From: Polymyxa betae
Lineage: Eukaryota; Endomyxa; Phytomyxea; Plasmodiophorida; Plasmodiophoridae
DNA length: 64,000 bases
Assembly: GCA_003693705.1 (NCBI GenBank)
Contig: RBZT01000673.1
Coordinates: 126,876-190,875, forward strand
Direction of reading: 5' to 3'
The translations under genes and the position numbers were made by a program. Numbering within the stretch: the first letter of the stretch is position 1; each line of letters starts with the position of its first letter. Positions 36,670 to 51,742 of this stretch are shown here, in pieces. The notes under the pieces are model-generated. The model was not told the origin of the DNA. It saw only the letters and a program-made list of their open reading frames with translations, and made no database searches.

Positions 36670-37108
36670 TTATGGTTCACCATTGTGAGGAAGTTGCTCA
36701 CCTTGGAGGGGAATAGTGTGTACAGGACCGCCCTCGTAGAGATGGGCATAACGGGGTACTTTATGGAGCATTTCCAGAGAGGGGAGGAATGTCAGTAGCT
36801 CCTCAGGAGTACATCTTGAGAGATAGAGCAAATGCATTCACCGATATATGGATGAAGGTCACAACTCTTAATCGTGCTGATAGTCCTCGCCGCATCCGAT
36901 CAGATCCCCCTTGACCATAATGTCGTATATCTGCTCTGGCGTCACAGGGCCAGTACGTCCAAAGCTGCACTGGTTGACCATTCACCTCCCACAAATCATA
37001 GAGGGATTAATATCTAATCCCCCTGGATGATATTTCGGCCTCAAGACATTAGCATGTTCTGCTCGCGATCATCTAGGATCTACGATGTTTGAGGTTTTCC
37101 GGGCTCAT
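36670..37108 (-). CDS. small hypothetical spliced gene
   Basis: On the minus strand, the exon with HANVLRPKYHPGGLDIN and PSMICG joins through a 50-nt intron (about 36910-36960) to RADIRHYGQGGSD and SARLRVVTFIHIS, and through a 40-nt intron to ELLTFLPSLEMLHKVPR, YAHLYEGGPVHTI and a TAA at 36670-36672. Both joins keep phase, and the joined sequence is protein-like. The first exon (ATG at 37106-37108) would need a 25-nt intron, which is outside the local range, so the start is doubtful. No family recognised. Confidence 0.35.
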
Positions 37109-37220
37109 AGGGTTTTAGGGTTAGGGTTTAATTGTCAGCATGTGCGGAGCGCAAAACAGTGTTGTTGTATCTCATATCTGTTGATCTTCCATTGCTGTAC
37201 AGTATTACGTCAGAGCTTCC
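37109..37220. promoter_or_regulatory. divergent promoter with telobox-like repeats
   Basis: The 112 bases between the small minus gene and Acinus contain, on the minus strand, AAACCCTAACCCTAAAACCC (37109-37130 region). This is an interstitial telomere-like or telobox element directly at the start of a head-to-head gene pair. In plants teloboxes act in promoters of translation and cell-cycle genes; a role here is inference only. Confidence 0.4.
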
Positions 37221-38155
37221 ATGTCACAGGCAGAGAACGGATCTACAGCGCAGGCGAACAGCGCAAACAGAAGTACGACTTCTCGTTCGCGTTCCGTCTC
37301 GCCTGCATCGAAAACTCAGCAACAGCGCTCCAAATCGCGATCACGATCGCCTCGTCATAAATCTGAGGTTCGACGCTCAATGTCCCGGTCGCGTTCTCCT
37401 GCTGAAGACAGGAAACGAAACCATGGCCGAGACGACATGGGATCGCCCTCACCCTCTCCTTCTGCAAAGAGACAGCGAAGGTGATTGCCGAGCAGCGTTG
37501 GCTCCAGGCTATATAGCCTATTGCTGAATCTGTTTCAGGTCACGCTCTAGATCAGAATCCAGAGACAGAATAGCTGAAGCTCCTGTTCAACCTACTGCTA
37601 CTGACACTATTCAGATAAACAACTTCGTGAGACCTCTGCGAATTGGTATGCCTTTGGACCAGCAATATATATTCTGGTTGAGATCAGTTCCCATTCAGAT
37701 GATGTTCGAGAGCTACTGTCCAAGTATGGAAATGTTGAATCTCTGACAATGGACAAGTTTAAGACGCATGCTATTGTTAAAGTTGGTTGGAATGCGAAAG
37801 ACATCATGATCACATTCTAAAAAGTGTCCTGCAGTTTAGTTCACGAAATGAAGCGGCCGAAGCATATCAGAACTTGCAAGGTTTCTCATTTCAACCAGAG
37901 AGCGGTAATTTATCTGCAAATGTTTCGATGCCGATTGTCAACTATGTTGTAGGGAAGACTCTATCTGTAAGTTATATTGGTGGTGAATCTAGTGGGGCAA
38001 GTATTCCCAATTCTGGAGCTTCATCAGTTGAAGCACCAGCTGTAGAACTTAGTAATGGCATTCCTCCTCCGGCTACTGATACTGTCACCCTCGATCATTT
38101 ATTCAAGAAAACGACCGCATTACCACCTCTGTATTGGCTTCCAAAGAAGATCTAA
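37221..38155 (+). CDS. ACIN1: Acinus-like splicing/EJC-associated protein
   Basis: An RS-rich N-terminus (SRSRSVSP, SRSRSPRHKSE, SRSRSPAED) is followed by an RRM (TIQINNF ... DDVRELLSKYGNVESLTM ... THAIVKFSSRNEAAEAY) and a C-terminal RSB motif, LDHLFKKTTALPPLYWLP. In Acinus that motif (LDDLFRKTKAxPxIYWLP) binds RNPS1 and SAP18 to form the ASAP complex. Introns lie at 37481-37538, about 37627-37682 and about 37781-37833. The second could be read as a 17-nt intron, retaining VRPLR as in human Acinus, or as a normal 56-nt intron; the latter fits RRM length. Length about 250 aa, a minimal Acinus. Confidence 0.85.
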
Positions 38156-38250
38156 CCGGCTTCAATAAATAATCCCTTCCGGAAGTATCATCATTCTCTC
38201 AGTTTTCACATGATTTCCCTTTCTATATAACAGTATATAATATTACACAG

Positions 38251-39979
38251 TTCACAGCAATGGATGTGGTGGCTTTTCCTTGATGTCTTCTGCGACCGAA
38301 TCGAATGAAAGGTTTCCAATCAAGACATCCTTGATCAGTTTGATTTTAGCAAGGCACTGCAGTAGGACGCCCTGATTGCATTCTAATTGCCTGTATAGAT
38401 TAGCAAACCAGTAGCGCATGTCGTCCCAACATTCAGGTCGTACCCTTTCCGTATTTCACGTTGCATTACAGCAACCAGCTCTTCGAGCTTGTTTCCGAGC
38501 ATCTCGTTGTTTGTTAACGAGTCGTTTAGGTTTCCCGGTAAAGATGGAACCCTGTCCTTTCTACCAGGGCTAAGCTTTGGTAATTTTTGTACGTGCTGAT
38601 TTGCTGAATGTTTTGGAATTTGCTCCTTTTCCGGTTCCGTAGGAACAGGGACGAATACAAACGAACCCACTCCTGACAGTTTTTCGCCTTTCAGCAGACG
38701 CTCGGCACTGCGAATGTCAAGATGAAACAATATTACAAATCGTCCCAAATCAGATTACCTGACAATGAGTTCTGACATGTCACCAACTGGTGGATATGAA
38801 AGCATTAGTCTAATACAAGCGCTGTGATCTCCCGATAACAAATCTTTGCGAACATATTGGAGCATTGCCACACAAAAGTAATCCACGAAAGGCAACGGGT
38901 ATACACTCTCAGGTTTATGATGGGAACTGGAGCTGAAAATCGCATCCCAAATAACAAATCTAGTTTCGAATGCATCAGAAAAGTTCCATTTTGTGGTAAT
39001 GCAGCTTACATATTCGCAAGGGTAAATTCCCGAGCTAGAAGAAGGCGTAACCATCGAAGTCCATATAGTTGAGGTTGAACGCCAACCTGACAAAATTGCA
39101 GAAGGCCCATAACGTGCCGACATTTTTATACCTTGCTGAGATGTAAATACAGCTCGGAATCTGCGTCTCTAAGTAAAATATTCTGAACGTATTCCGACCT
39201 AAATGATCAATCAAGATAAAACCAAGATGTCACAGCAGCCGCAAACCTGGCTACGATCGGAGGAGGCTGATTCTCAGCATCCGAAGGTTCTGAGATAAAC
39301 AGATTTGACATATTAGACATTAAGACATCAAATACAGCAAATGAATCATGCTCGATGAAGTTTCTGTCTGCAAACTGTTATATTCAGCAGAAACATATTA
39401 TTGTAAGGACCTAACCAGACAAACAACGAATCTCTTCGGAAGAGCATTCGTCAACGTCATCGGCATCGTTGGATCTGGCCAAAATGATAGGCGATAACAG
39501 CTCGTTCATTCCTTGTCGATATGAGACATTCGGGTTTAATTGCGCCCAGACGAATAAGATGTTTCGCATCTGCATCTGCGTTTGTGGCGACTGGAAAAAA
39601 GGTTTTGTGGGATGTGTTCGAACCAAATCAAGATCGATGGTCGATTGTAGATCAGCTGACCTGAAAAACTGAGACCTAAAAGAACAATGAGATGATGTGT
39701 GAGATTCAACGGCAAGAACATCAAAGAAGTAATCGATCGTAAAACCAGCAGATACCATGAACTTCGCTGATGTTGTGAAAGAGGATTGTTAATCTGCAGG
39801 TCGTCATCGTCATTAACAGGAGCCGCCGTGAACTTCGCTAACAAGCTGCTGTACGTCCCCCGTTGCTGATGAGCTTGTTGGACCCATTCGGCGGGATCGA
39901 GTCCTTGAAAGACGCCAAGCCAAGACCTCCACTGCACCGACCTCGGCAGGTGATCGAGATGATGCTGTGTGAATGTCAT
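38251..39979 (-). CDS. TBC1D5: TBC1D5-like Rab GTPase-activating protein
   Basis: Start ATG 39977-39979 (MTFTQHHLDHLPRSVQWRSW), end TGA 38251-38253. The TBC domain has the Arg finger TIDLDLVRTHP (IxxDxxR) and Gln finger VSYRQGMNELL, then QPQLYGLRWLRLLLAREF, FETRFVIWDAIF, VDYFCVAMLQYVR and MLSYPPVGDMSELI. The C-terminal QCLAKIKLIKDVLIGNLSF matches the last helix of human TBC1D5. TBC1D5 inactivates Rab7 and works with retromer and Atg8 proteins. Several introns split it; the middle Pro/Ser-rich linker is short compared with vertebrates. Confidence 0.88.
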
Positions 39980-40484
39980 AGATATGATTTACTTGAACGT
40001 ATTATTAATAGTATGTAGTATTACGGTGCTAAAGATGGTGGCCTCCCTGGCTCCATCATTTCTATTATCCATAATACATGCAATGCATGGCATCCTTTCA
40101 TTAGCAATCTTCGCACAATCGAACTGGGATTATTCTCCAAATTGTAGCTTCAAGTTCGTCCATTAATATCATGGAAAAGTGATGACAAAGTTTTCAATTT
40201 GTGTATTTTTTATTCAGTTTTACTTTGGGATAACGCAAAATCAGAAAAGAAAAAGATGAATGGTTTTTTTTCCTAAAGCCTAATTCAGTTCGAAATGAGA
40301 TTTATTCTCGATATGGATTGGATGGTGGATTTAATCGCAGAATTTGTGTCGTTTGTTGGCTCAGATATTGTTCGACGCTGTCATGACGTTATCCCCAATC
40401 TAGACGCCTACAGCCAGACATAGATCATTGTGGCGTCAGCAGTAAACATCCATCCATTCGTCGTCTGTTGATCTCTTCGTTGTC
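39980..40484. other. intergenic, divergent promoters
   Basis: About 500 AT-rich bases between TBC1D5 (-) and CaMKK (+). Nothing else seen. Confidence 0.4.
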
Positions 40485-42293
<1,809 letters not shown>

Positions 42294-42933
42294 ACTCCAG
42301 ATGTATAATATTTCTTCAGCCCACAAAAGCCTCGGCATTCCTTTGGACAAATAGAGAATCGATGCTGGTTTGCTACCGAATCACATCCTTTCATCATTTC
42401 ATGTTCGAGTTTTACAGATGGATCGGGTTGATGTTGAACATGAATTGGAATGCTCGAAATCAGCATGAACACGACGTGCGGCGTCTTGCTCTAAATACCC
42501 ATGACGTTGAATGTATTCGACAAAAGTGTTGAATCCCATTTCATTCAGAGCGCATCGACTGCAGTTTGTTAGGTCTGGGTATCTGACAAGTAGGCTAAAC
42601 ACACCCATTCTTGATATTTAAGAACCTCGCCAGACCAGTGTGATGTGTCATAAAGCCAGGGATGGTTTTATACTCATATAGAGAATTAGAACTGGAAACC
42701 CTTTACTTCCATTCCTGTCTAATTGTCTAATTGACATTGAAAGCCGCCTCACCCTTGCAGCTGATTCAATGCAACATTTGTGTGTTGTCGCATCAGCTCA
42801 AGTTAGCGACAACTGTTTTCTGCAGCATTTGAATGAAGCCAATACATTCTCAATAACGGTTTGATGACAGCTGGATGATTGGCACGCGGTCACGAGTTTC
42901 TATAAATATCGGGACGACGACTCCTGACTGATC
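42294..42933. other. intergenic upstream of receptor 1
   Basis: About 640 bases. Short frames only; it should include the promoter of the GH18-like receptor. Confidence 0.4.
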
Positions 42934-45384
42934 ATGTTCTATCCAAGGCTCTTGTTGTTATGTTCTGTATTCATCATAATCTTGGTATCATGGTCGCAAG
43001 CATTGTCGTGTCGTACCTGCTCGCAGCAGGCGACCGGACCCCAAACTGATGCCTTGATTGTTGCTCATTTCACAGATTGGAAGCATTATCTAATGGTGCC
43101 TCTTGGCGGATTGATATCGATTATCAATGGATCTCTTTATACACATCTGGTTATGGGTGTGTCTTCTGTATCAAATGGTCTCTGCATAATTGCTGATGGC
43201 TGGGCTTCCCTACAACTATCATTTACAAGCACATCATTGGGATCTGATGTCAATGACCCATACAAAGGGAACCTGAACCAAGCTCGACGTTTGAAACTCG
43301 CCTATCCACACTTGAAAACAATCCTGGAGGTGACCTCGTCTGGAGGTTTCAGTACAGCAGCTGCTGATTCGGCAAATCGAGCGAAGCTGGCCACATCGTG
43401 TGTTAGTTTGATGCAGCAATACAATCTTGATGGTATTCAGATCAATTGGGGTATGTAACTACCATTAACATCTTTGTTATGCTCTTAATAGTATATTATA
43501 GCCAATCCTGGAACATCAGATTATAACAATTTTGCACTGTTGGTTGCATCATTTCGATCTGCGATTCAGACCTCAACGTATCCAAATGCGACATTATCAA
43601 TATCAGCAAACTTCGATCCTGCAAGATGGAAGTCTGAGTACAATATCGCGGCCATGGCTCCGTATTTGGACTGGATAAATGTCAGATCGTTTTGGTATTG
43701 GGGTGGATCTAATTCTATAGTTGGTCATACAGCCAATCTATTCCCAGCTGGTCCATCATCACCACATTCTCGTTCTGTTGCTCAGGATCTGCAATCTGTC
43801 CTCGACCTACCAATGTCTTCGTGTAAATTACTTATGGGAATTCCGTCATTCGGATCAGTATGGAAGCTTCCATCGGCGCCGGCGTCTCTGACATTGCCCA
43901 GCTTTTATGCTGTTGGCGCAAGCACTGGCTTAGAAGGCGGTGCTGAATTCTCAAGTTATCTAGACTTTGATGTTCAAAGGTTATTATCGAATGGGACATG
44001 GACGACCATTTGGGATTCAACAGCTCAAGCTTCTGTTTATTACAACCCATCATTACTCAATTTCATCACATACGATTCTGCAGAGTCACTGAATGCAAAG
44101 ATGCAATGGGTACTGGACAATAACCTGGCAGGAGTTTCAATTGAAGACGTAACTGGTGATCTCAGATATAACAGGATCTCATCAACAGCTGTTAAGAAGT
44201 TCGAGTCATCTCGACCCTATCCCAAATCAAGAAGCTCAACGAAGAAGTTTCTAATCACCAGCTCACAACAGCTATTTAGTGTATCCAAACAGGGCCCTAT
44301 CTCGACATCATCCAGATCACAAAGCCAAACATCAACAACAAATTCACCGTCTTCAACGATTTCGTCCATTCAGAAGACGGCAAAAACGTCGTCATCATCC
44401 CAGAGCAGTTCAATGAACATATTGTCGAGCCATTCAAGTTCAGCCAGTTCTGGATCGTCTAAATCAATGCCAAGTCCTGTTGTAGCAACACCCTCTATCG
44501 TGGGATTTTCTGCAATCGCCCTCAGGTCTACAAGCACGCGATTGGCGCCGGTCTCCCCCTCGCAGAGCTCAGGCAGCAGATCACGTTCCAGATTTCCTAC
44601 GATGTAAGTGTATTGGTTACGAGGTCGTGTAGAATATCAATCTCTCAACAGAACTGATACCTCTATTGGCACCTCATTCAACGCTTGGATGGTCTCCTTG
44701 GCCATTCTTTGTGATACTCGACAGTACACCGATGATAGACGTCAATTGGAAGATGCCTATTTACGTAGTGCCCTTTCGAAGTCGCTGAATGTCGACCAGA
44801 CTCAATTCGTAAATGCACAGCTTGTTTCAAGTACTCAGGCGACAACGTCAGTCTCGTTTTTGGTGCTGCCGAGATCGTCATTGGGCGTTCCTGAAGGCGA
44901 TGAAATCTCTGCACTGTTCACATCACAGATGCAAGAAACGTCGAGCTTCTTGAGGCAGAATTCTATTCTTGGTTTTGCGTTGTCACCGCCGACTCCAATA
45001 TCAGTATCGCAGGTGTCTGTTCGTCGTTGCGGTCAAGATTCCTACATAATAATTAGATCTAACAGCGACAAATGCCCTACAAACACGCTCGCAACACAAT
45101 CAACAAGTTCAAAAGTCACAATCATTGGTGTCGCTGGTGGAATTGCTTTCTTAGGGGTCTTGGGCGTAGGCCTTTGGCTATATCGAAAACCAAGGTTGAT
45201 GGGCCTCGAACAGCCTGCCAACGTTGTATATTTCAACGGAATGACCCAAGAAGATCCTGATGGCCATCCGTTGTCGCTCAAAGATGGTGCTGTTATTCTG
45301 GGACCTTTCACGACCAGCTCTTATGGTAGTAGTGACCAGGCATTCACGAGCTACAGCATAGTTCAAAGGACGAATACTTTGTAA
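42934..45384 (+). CDS. single-pass receptor with catalytically dead GH18 ectodomain (paralogue 1)
   Basis: Three exons (42934-43450, 43502-44603, 44652-45384) sum to 2352 nt, 783 residues. A signal peptide (LLLLCSVFIIILVSW) is followed by a Cys pair (SCRTC) and a GH18 chitinase-like barrel: HLKTILEVTSSGGF, the pseudo-active site LDGIQINWANPG, WINVRSFWYWGG, LLMGIPSFG, YDSAESLNAKMQWV and NNLAGVSIEDV. GH18 enzymes need DGxDxDxE; here it is DGIQINWA, with the catalytic Glu replaced by Ala and both flanking Asp changed. A roughly 130-residue Ser/Thr-rich stalk, a compact membrane-proximal domain, a transmembrane helix (IIGVAGGIAFLGVLGVGLWL) and a 60-residue cytosolic tail follow. It is probably a cell-surface chitin or glycan-binding receptor or adhesin. 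The ligand is inferred. Confidence 0.85.
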
Positions 45385-46247
45385 ATAATATAATAGATGT
45401 AATATACAGGTATTATTGTAGACGTGGTACGAACTCGTAAAGTTCTAAAGTACTTAAAGGTTCAGCTCCGAGGGTTTCTGATGTTCGGGATCTTGGTCAG
45501 ATTGGATCCCTAACCACCCGGATCGAAACGTTGGATACCTTTCCCGAATATATATGGCCTAAGAACCCGGAATGGCGATGCGCCCATTTGTGCTGCAGGA
45601 ACATAATGGACCGAAATAATCTATATTCGAAGGCATGGGTAATGCCCAAGGTAATTCAGGTCCCATACAATTACAAGTCAGAAGAGCATCGTAGGTCGTC
45701 AGAAAATCGAATTCTCTGGCCGGACAATAATGCCAGCCCAGCCCCGATCGACAAGTCGCCGAATTCAACGCTGATGTCGGTTTTGAACAGGCGGTTCTTT
45801 AGAGCGTTTGTTAAAGCAGCTGGAAAGCGTTAAGCTTGACAAAGTTTCCCCTTTCCTGAGTAATTACATTGAGTAATTGGTGAAAGGAATCAGAAATTGG
45901 CAGCAGCGGTTCATCTAATACATTAAGCTTCGATCCTGATTTGTCTCTCTAAAACCAGGACATAGCGAACACCACGAAATTGATGTTGTCTTTCAAGAGC
46001 AATCCGAATAATTATTTGGATGTAGTCGTTGTTCGCGGAACAACCGAGCCATGATACTTCTGAAGCAGGAACATTCCACATGCTCATTCATTAAGCAATT
46101 CTACGTGGGAGTAATGAAAGCGATGTCGCCTTTCTACGTCGTAAAAGTCGTGGATAACTTCCGATCTCGTTCATGTACTGATCGCCTATATCGATATCTA
46201 AGCGATACCGCTGGTAAATATCTCTCCTCGAATTGCCTCAAACGTCC
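45385..46247. other. intergenic between receptor paralogues
   Basis: About 860 bases. A plus-strand frame with ATG at about 45606 runs to 45833 (76 codons, MDRNNLYSKAWVMPKV..., basic C-terminus) but has no supporting feature. A run at 45420-45560 reads partly open in other frames. It may be a gene relic. Confidence 0.3.
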
Positions 46248-48581
46248 ATGAAAGCCGCTCTTCTATTCCTAACTCTTCTATTCCACCAAGCCCAATCGTT
46301 ATCATGTCGAACTTGTGCCCGGGACACAACTGGACCTAGAACTGATGCGTTGATCATCGGTCAATATATTGATTGGAAATACTATACATTAGAGAGCTAT
46401 GGAGCTGTCATATCTAATATTAATGCGTCTATATATACGCATATAGTGATGACTGTATCATCAGTATCTAATAAGTCATGTATCATATCAGATAGATGGA
46501 TCTCATTACAGAACTCCTTTACTAGTACAACATTAGGCTCAGATACCAATGATCCATATAAAGGTATCCTGAATCAAGTTCGGAAATTGAAGCTGCTCTA
46601 TCCACATCTGAAAGTGGTTCTGGGGATGACTGATGCCCCTCCATCCACCAAGCTATCTGTAGTCGCAGCCGATTCCACTTTCCGAACTCAACTCGCCCAA
46701 TCCTGTGTTAATATGATGCTGCAGTATGGTCTGGATGGCATTCAGATCGATTGGGGTCAGTTTCTATGATCGTTTTGACTGATACCATTATCATCTAAGT
46801 ACTTATTTCATAGCTAAGCCAAATCCAACCGGTTCGACTCTAGCCGATCCTAATAATTATATTCTATTAGCGGCCGCTTTTCGTTCAGCGATAGCCAGCT
46901 CGACCAAACCGACGGCAACACTGTCTATTAGTGCAATATTCGATCCTTGGACAATGAACCAACATTTCAATTTGACAGGAATAGCTCCATATTTAGACTG
47001 GATTAATGTTAGACCATTTTGGTATTGGGGCGGTTCAGATTCTGTCATTGGTCATACTGCTAACTTAGCTTCACCTGGCTCATCATCACCACATTCTCGT
47101 TATGGAGCACAAGATATACAGACCGTTATCAGTAAATCTGTACCATCATGCAAGATAATCATGGCTATACCAGCCTTTGGATTTGCATGGCAGCTGCCAT
47201 CAGCACCATCATCGCTGTCACTTGCGAATTTCTACAAAGTTGGGACATCTACAGCGATATTTGACGGCTCCGAGAATGGACGGTACATTGATGTTGATAT
47301 CCTGCCTCTGACAAAGGCGGGATCAAACGTCACGACTGTTTGGGACTCTACAGCTCAAGCCTCGGTTTATTACCAGGCTTCATCCCGTTTACTGTTTACT
47401 TATGAGTCGACACAATCTGTTAATGCCAAGATGCAATATGTTGTCGATAATAATCTCGCTGGAATCCTTGTCGATGATATGGGATGTGACATGAATTGGA
47501 ATCTGATCGCAACAGCTGCTTTCAATAAGTTTCGGTCACTACGACCTTGCGTAGCAACCAGCAAAAATCTGACTACCAGAAGATCATCTCTGGGTGTGTC
47601 AAGCAATACGAGAATTAATTCGGCGTCGTACCAATGGAGGTATCCGTCAATGGTAATAACAGTCGTTGATTTTTCTCTGCATTGATTGAAGCCTTGTTTG
47701 CAGCCGATCACTAATCCGTCGACCTATGCAAGCTCAGCGTCAGCAGATTCGTATGTATACTGTAATAGCCATGTCTAATTTGGTCTTCTGAGGTTTCATG
47801 TAGATCGGCGAATGGAACACAAATTGACATGCCATTCTGGGCAGCCATGGTATCACTGCCCTTGCAACGAAGTCTGACAAAATATTCATCGGATAGGAAG
47901 CACACTGAGCTTCAATTCTTCATTGCTGATGCATCCAACGCTCTGTCAATCGATTCTAATCAGATTGTTGATTGTGTGTTGATGGCGAATGGACCGTCTG
48001 CAAGCATATTATCATTTACATTGCTGCCTGGCTCACACACAGCTCTGGATACAGCAAATGAATTCTTCAATCAGATGCAAGATTCTAGTAGCAGGCTACG
48101 CCAAGGAGCGTTGCTACAATTTGCCCCAGAGCCTCCCTTTGTCATCTCAATCACCTCTGTTCGAGTACGTCGTTGTTCCGGCAACATGATTATATCAGCG
48201 AGCTCTCAATGTTCCGATTTGAGTTCTGAGAATAACCAATCACACTTCTTTATGATGCAAACCACGTCGATAATCGCATCAGTATGTGGCTTGATGTTAG
48301 TATTAGCTTTGCTGCTGTGGATTTGTGTTTATAAGAAAAAGAGTCATCTACGTAATGTTAAAGGGCAACACCAGCAAGAGACTCCAGTTGGAAAAGAAGT
48401 TGCTGTTGGGCCGACAGCAGTTCCAGAGCCTGTACAAAATCTGGTATCGTTCTTCCATCAAGGACCTCTTGATAGCCCTACACCTATGCTAGATGTAGCT
48501 AGTTATTACTCGTCAGATGACGCATGGCATCAGCAACAACAGCAACAGCAACGACACTATCGACCTGGTCAAACATTATAA
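46248..48581 (+). CDS. single-pass receptor with catalytically dead GH18 ectodomain (paralogue 2)
   Basis: Four exons (46248-46755, 46814-47652, 47704-47750, 47804-48581) sum to 2172 nt, 723 residues. It is collinear with the gene at 42934: signal peptide, SCRTC, TGPRTDALIIGQYIDW, pseudo-active site LDGIQIDWAKPNP, DWINVRPFWYWGGSDS, VWDSTAQASVYY, NNLAGILVDD. The Ser-rich stalk is shorter, with its own 47-nt exon. The membrane-proximal domain, a transmembrane helix (SIIASVCGLMLVLALLLWI) and a Gln-rich cytosolic tail (QQQQQQQ near the end) complete it. The catalytic Glu is Ala, as in paralogue 1. The cytosolic tails of the two paralogues are not alike, suggesting different partners. Confidence 0.85.
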
Positions 48582-48611
48582 TACATTATTACAGCCAGCA
48601 AGAACATAATT

Positions 48612-49163
48612 TTATGTAGACAACAAACTGCTACTACAATCACCATATTGGAAGCAGGCCCCTTTGCTACTGCCAGAGTTCTGGTCGGTACCATTAACAG
48701 TGGACCAGATCAGGTCACCGTTACTCGATGTGTTGTAGTATGAGTATTCGTTCAACTGAGCGGAATCGTCCAAACTGACCAGATATGGACCATAGTGTGT
48801 GCTGCCCGAGCTTACGTCGTTAACAGGATTCGACCACAACAGAACTCCAAGTTTTGATCGCATTTGCAGGTTGCCCGCTTGGTTCAGCGTCAATGTTTCG
48901 CCAAGCTGGTCGCCCGTTGGGCAAATCGCCCATAGAACCGTCTCATACATTCCAGTTGGATGCTGTTCGTCGGACGTCCATTGAAGCAATTTGACAGCTC
49001 CATCGCGAAACACGAGTTTGAAATCCTGCTTGGGGCTGTACAGGCAGGCATCGCCATCGTTTGTCAATGTGAATCCAACTGGTATCACACTTGATTGTGT
49101 GGAATCGCCATGGACCATAACACCAAAGGCAAATAGTAGGAGCGTCGTCAATGTTCTTACCAT
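48612..49163 (-). CDS. secreted bulb-type (B_lectin) lectin-like protein, paralogue
   Basis: An intronless 183-residue protein with a signal peptide (LTTLLLFAFGVMVHG). The mature part repeats the pattern FRDGAVKLLQWTSDE, AGNLQMRSKLGVLLWS and SNGDLIWSTVNGTDQNS, parallel to the lectin at 20079 (same NGTDQNSG-like and YGDC-type ends), so the two are paralogues. The sugar-contact QxDxNxVxY motif is degenerate. It ends only 30 bases from the stop of the receptor at 46248-48581 in tail-to-tail arrangement. Confidence 0.8.
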   Translation of the reverse strand: MVRTLTTLLLFAFGVMVHGDSTQSSVIPVGFTLTNDGDACLYSPKQDFKLVFRDGAVKLLQWTSDEQHPTGMYETVLWAICPTGDQLGETLTLNQAGNLQMRSKLGVLLWSNPVNDVSSGSTHYGPYLVSLDDSAQLNEYSYYNTSSNGDLIWSTVNGTDQNSGSSKGACFQYGDCSSSLLST

Positions 49164-49302
49164 GGCTGTGAACGTTTCGAGAGAGTTAAACTTATGAAAA
49201 ATGAACTCTTACGAAAAAACCAATTCAAGAAACGAGCGAACGAATGACTCATGGTGACTCACGTCAGACTATAACACTTCAGAAATTTAAAAAACCAGAG
49301 TT

Positions 49303-49332
49303 GAATTATATCGTGATGAATTATATCGTGAA
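49303..49332. repeat. short tandem repeat
   Basis: GAATTATATCGTGAT occurs twice in a row just downstream of the RING gene stop, in a short intergenic gap. Confidence 0.6.
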
Positions 49333-49336
49333 TATA

Positions 49337-51375
<2,039 letters not shown>

Positions 51376-51742
51376 TTGCTGATAGAGCAGGAAATGATCC
51401 AGAACTTTCAGAGTGAAAGTCAGTGACAGAAATCCGAAAAATTCAGGATATTTTGCTACAGCACTGTTCAGCTCAGCCTTTTCCTCCACTTAGCAAAAAG
51501 ATTGTGAGTTGTTCCAGTTATTCACGCAGAGTTTCAAAAAAAATTTTTGCAGAGAAATTCATCTCAGGGATGGCTAATTAGTTTAATGGCATCCACTGCT
51601 GAGCGTAAGGCATTTGCGAATTTATCGGAGCTCTACGACCTTTCAAACATTTAAGATTTGATTACTTATCTCAAAGAATTTGCTGATATTTAAATCAAAT
51701 TAATGATTAATCCCAGTAAAGACTCCTTTAAATGCACAAATA
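51376..51742. other. intergenic
   Basis: About 370 AT-rich bases between RING and deformylase genes. Nothing seen. Confidence 0.4.

Noticed and set aside
36930-36975. In-frame TGA as a selenocysteine codon
   Set aside because: A 50-nt intron removes the TGA and keeps an open frame on both sides; no SECIS-like structure was apparent.
37627-37682. An ultra-short 17-nt intron in Acinus that would retain VRPLR
   Set aside because: A 56-nt GT-AG intron with matching phase gives a normal RRM length and fits the intron sizes of all other genes.
45531-45833. 100-codon plus-strand frame between the receptor genes
   Set aside because: It starts at TTG and has no homology, splice support or biased composition; left as intergenic.
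42934-48581. Active secreted chitinases
   Set aside because: The DGxDxDxE motif has lost Glu and at least one Asp in each, and both proteins have a transmembrane helix and a cytosolic tail.
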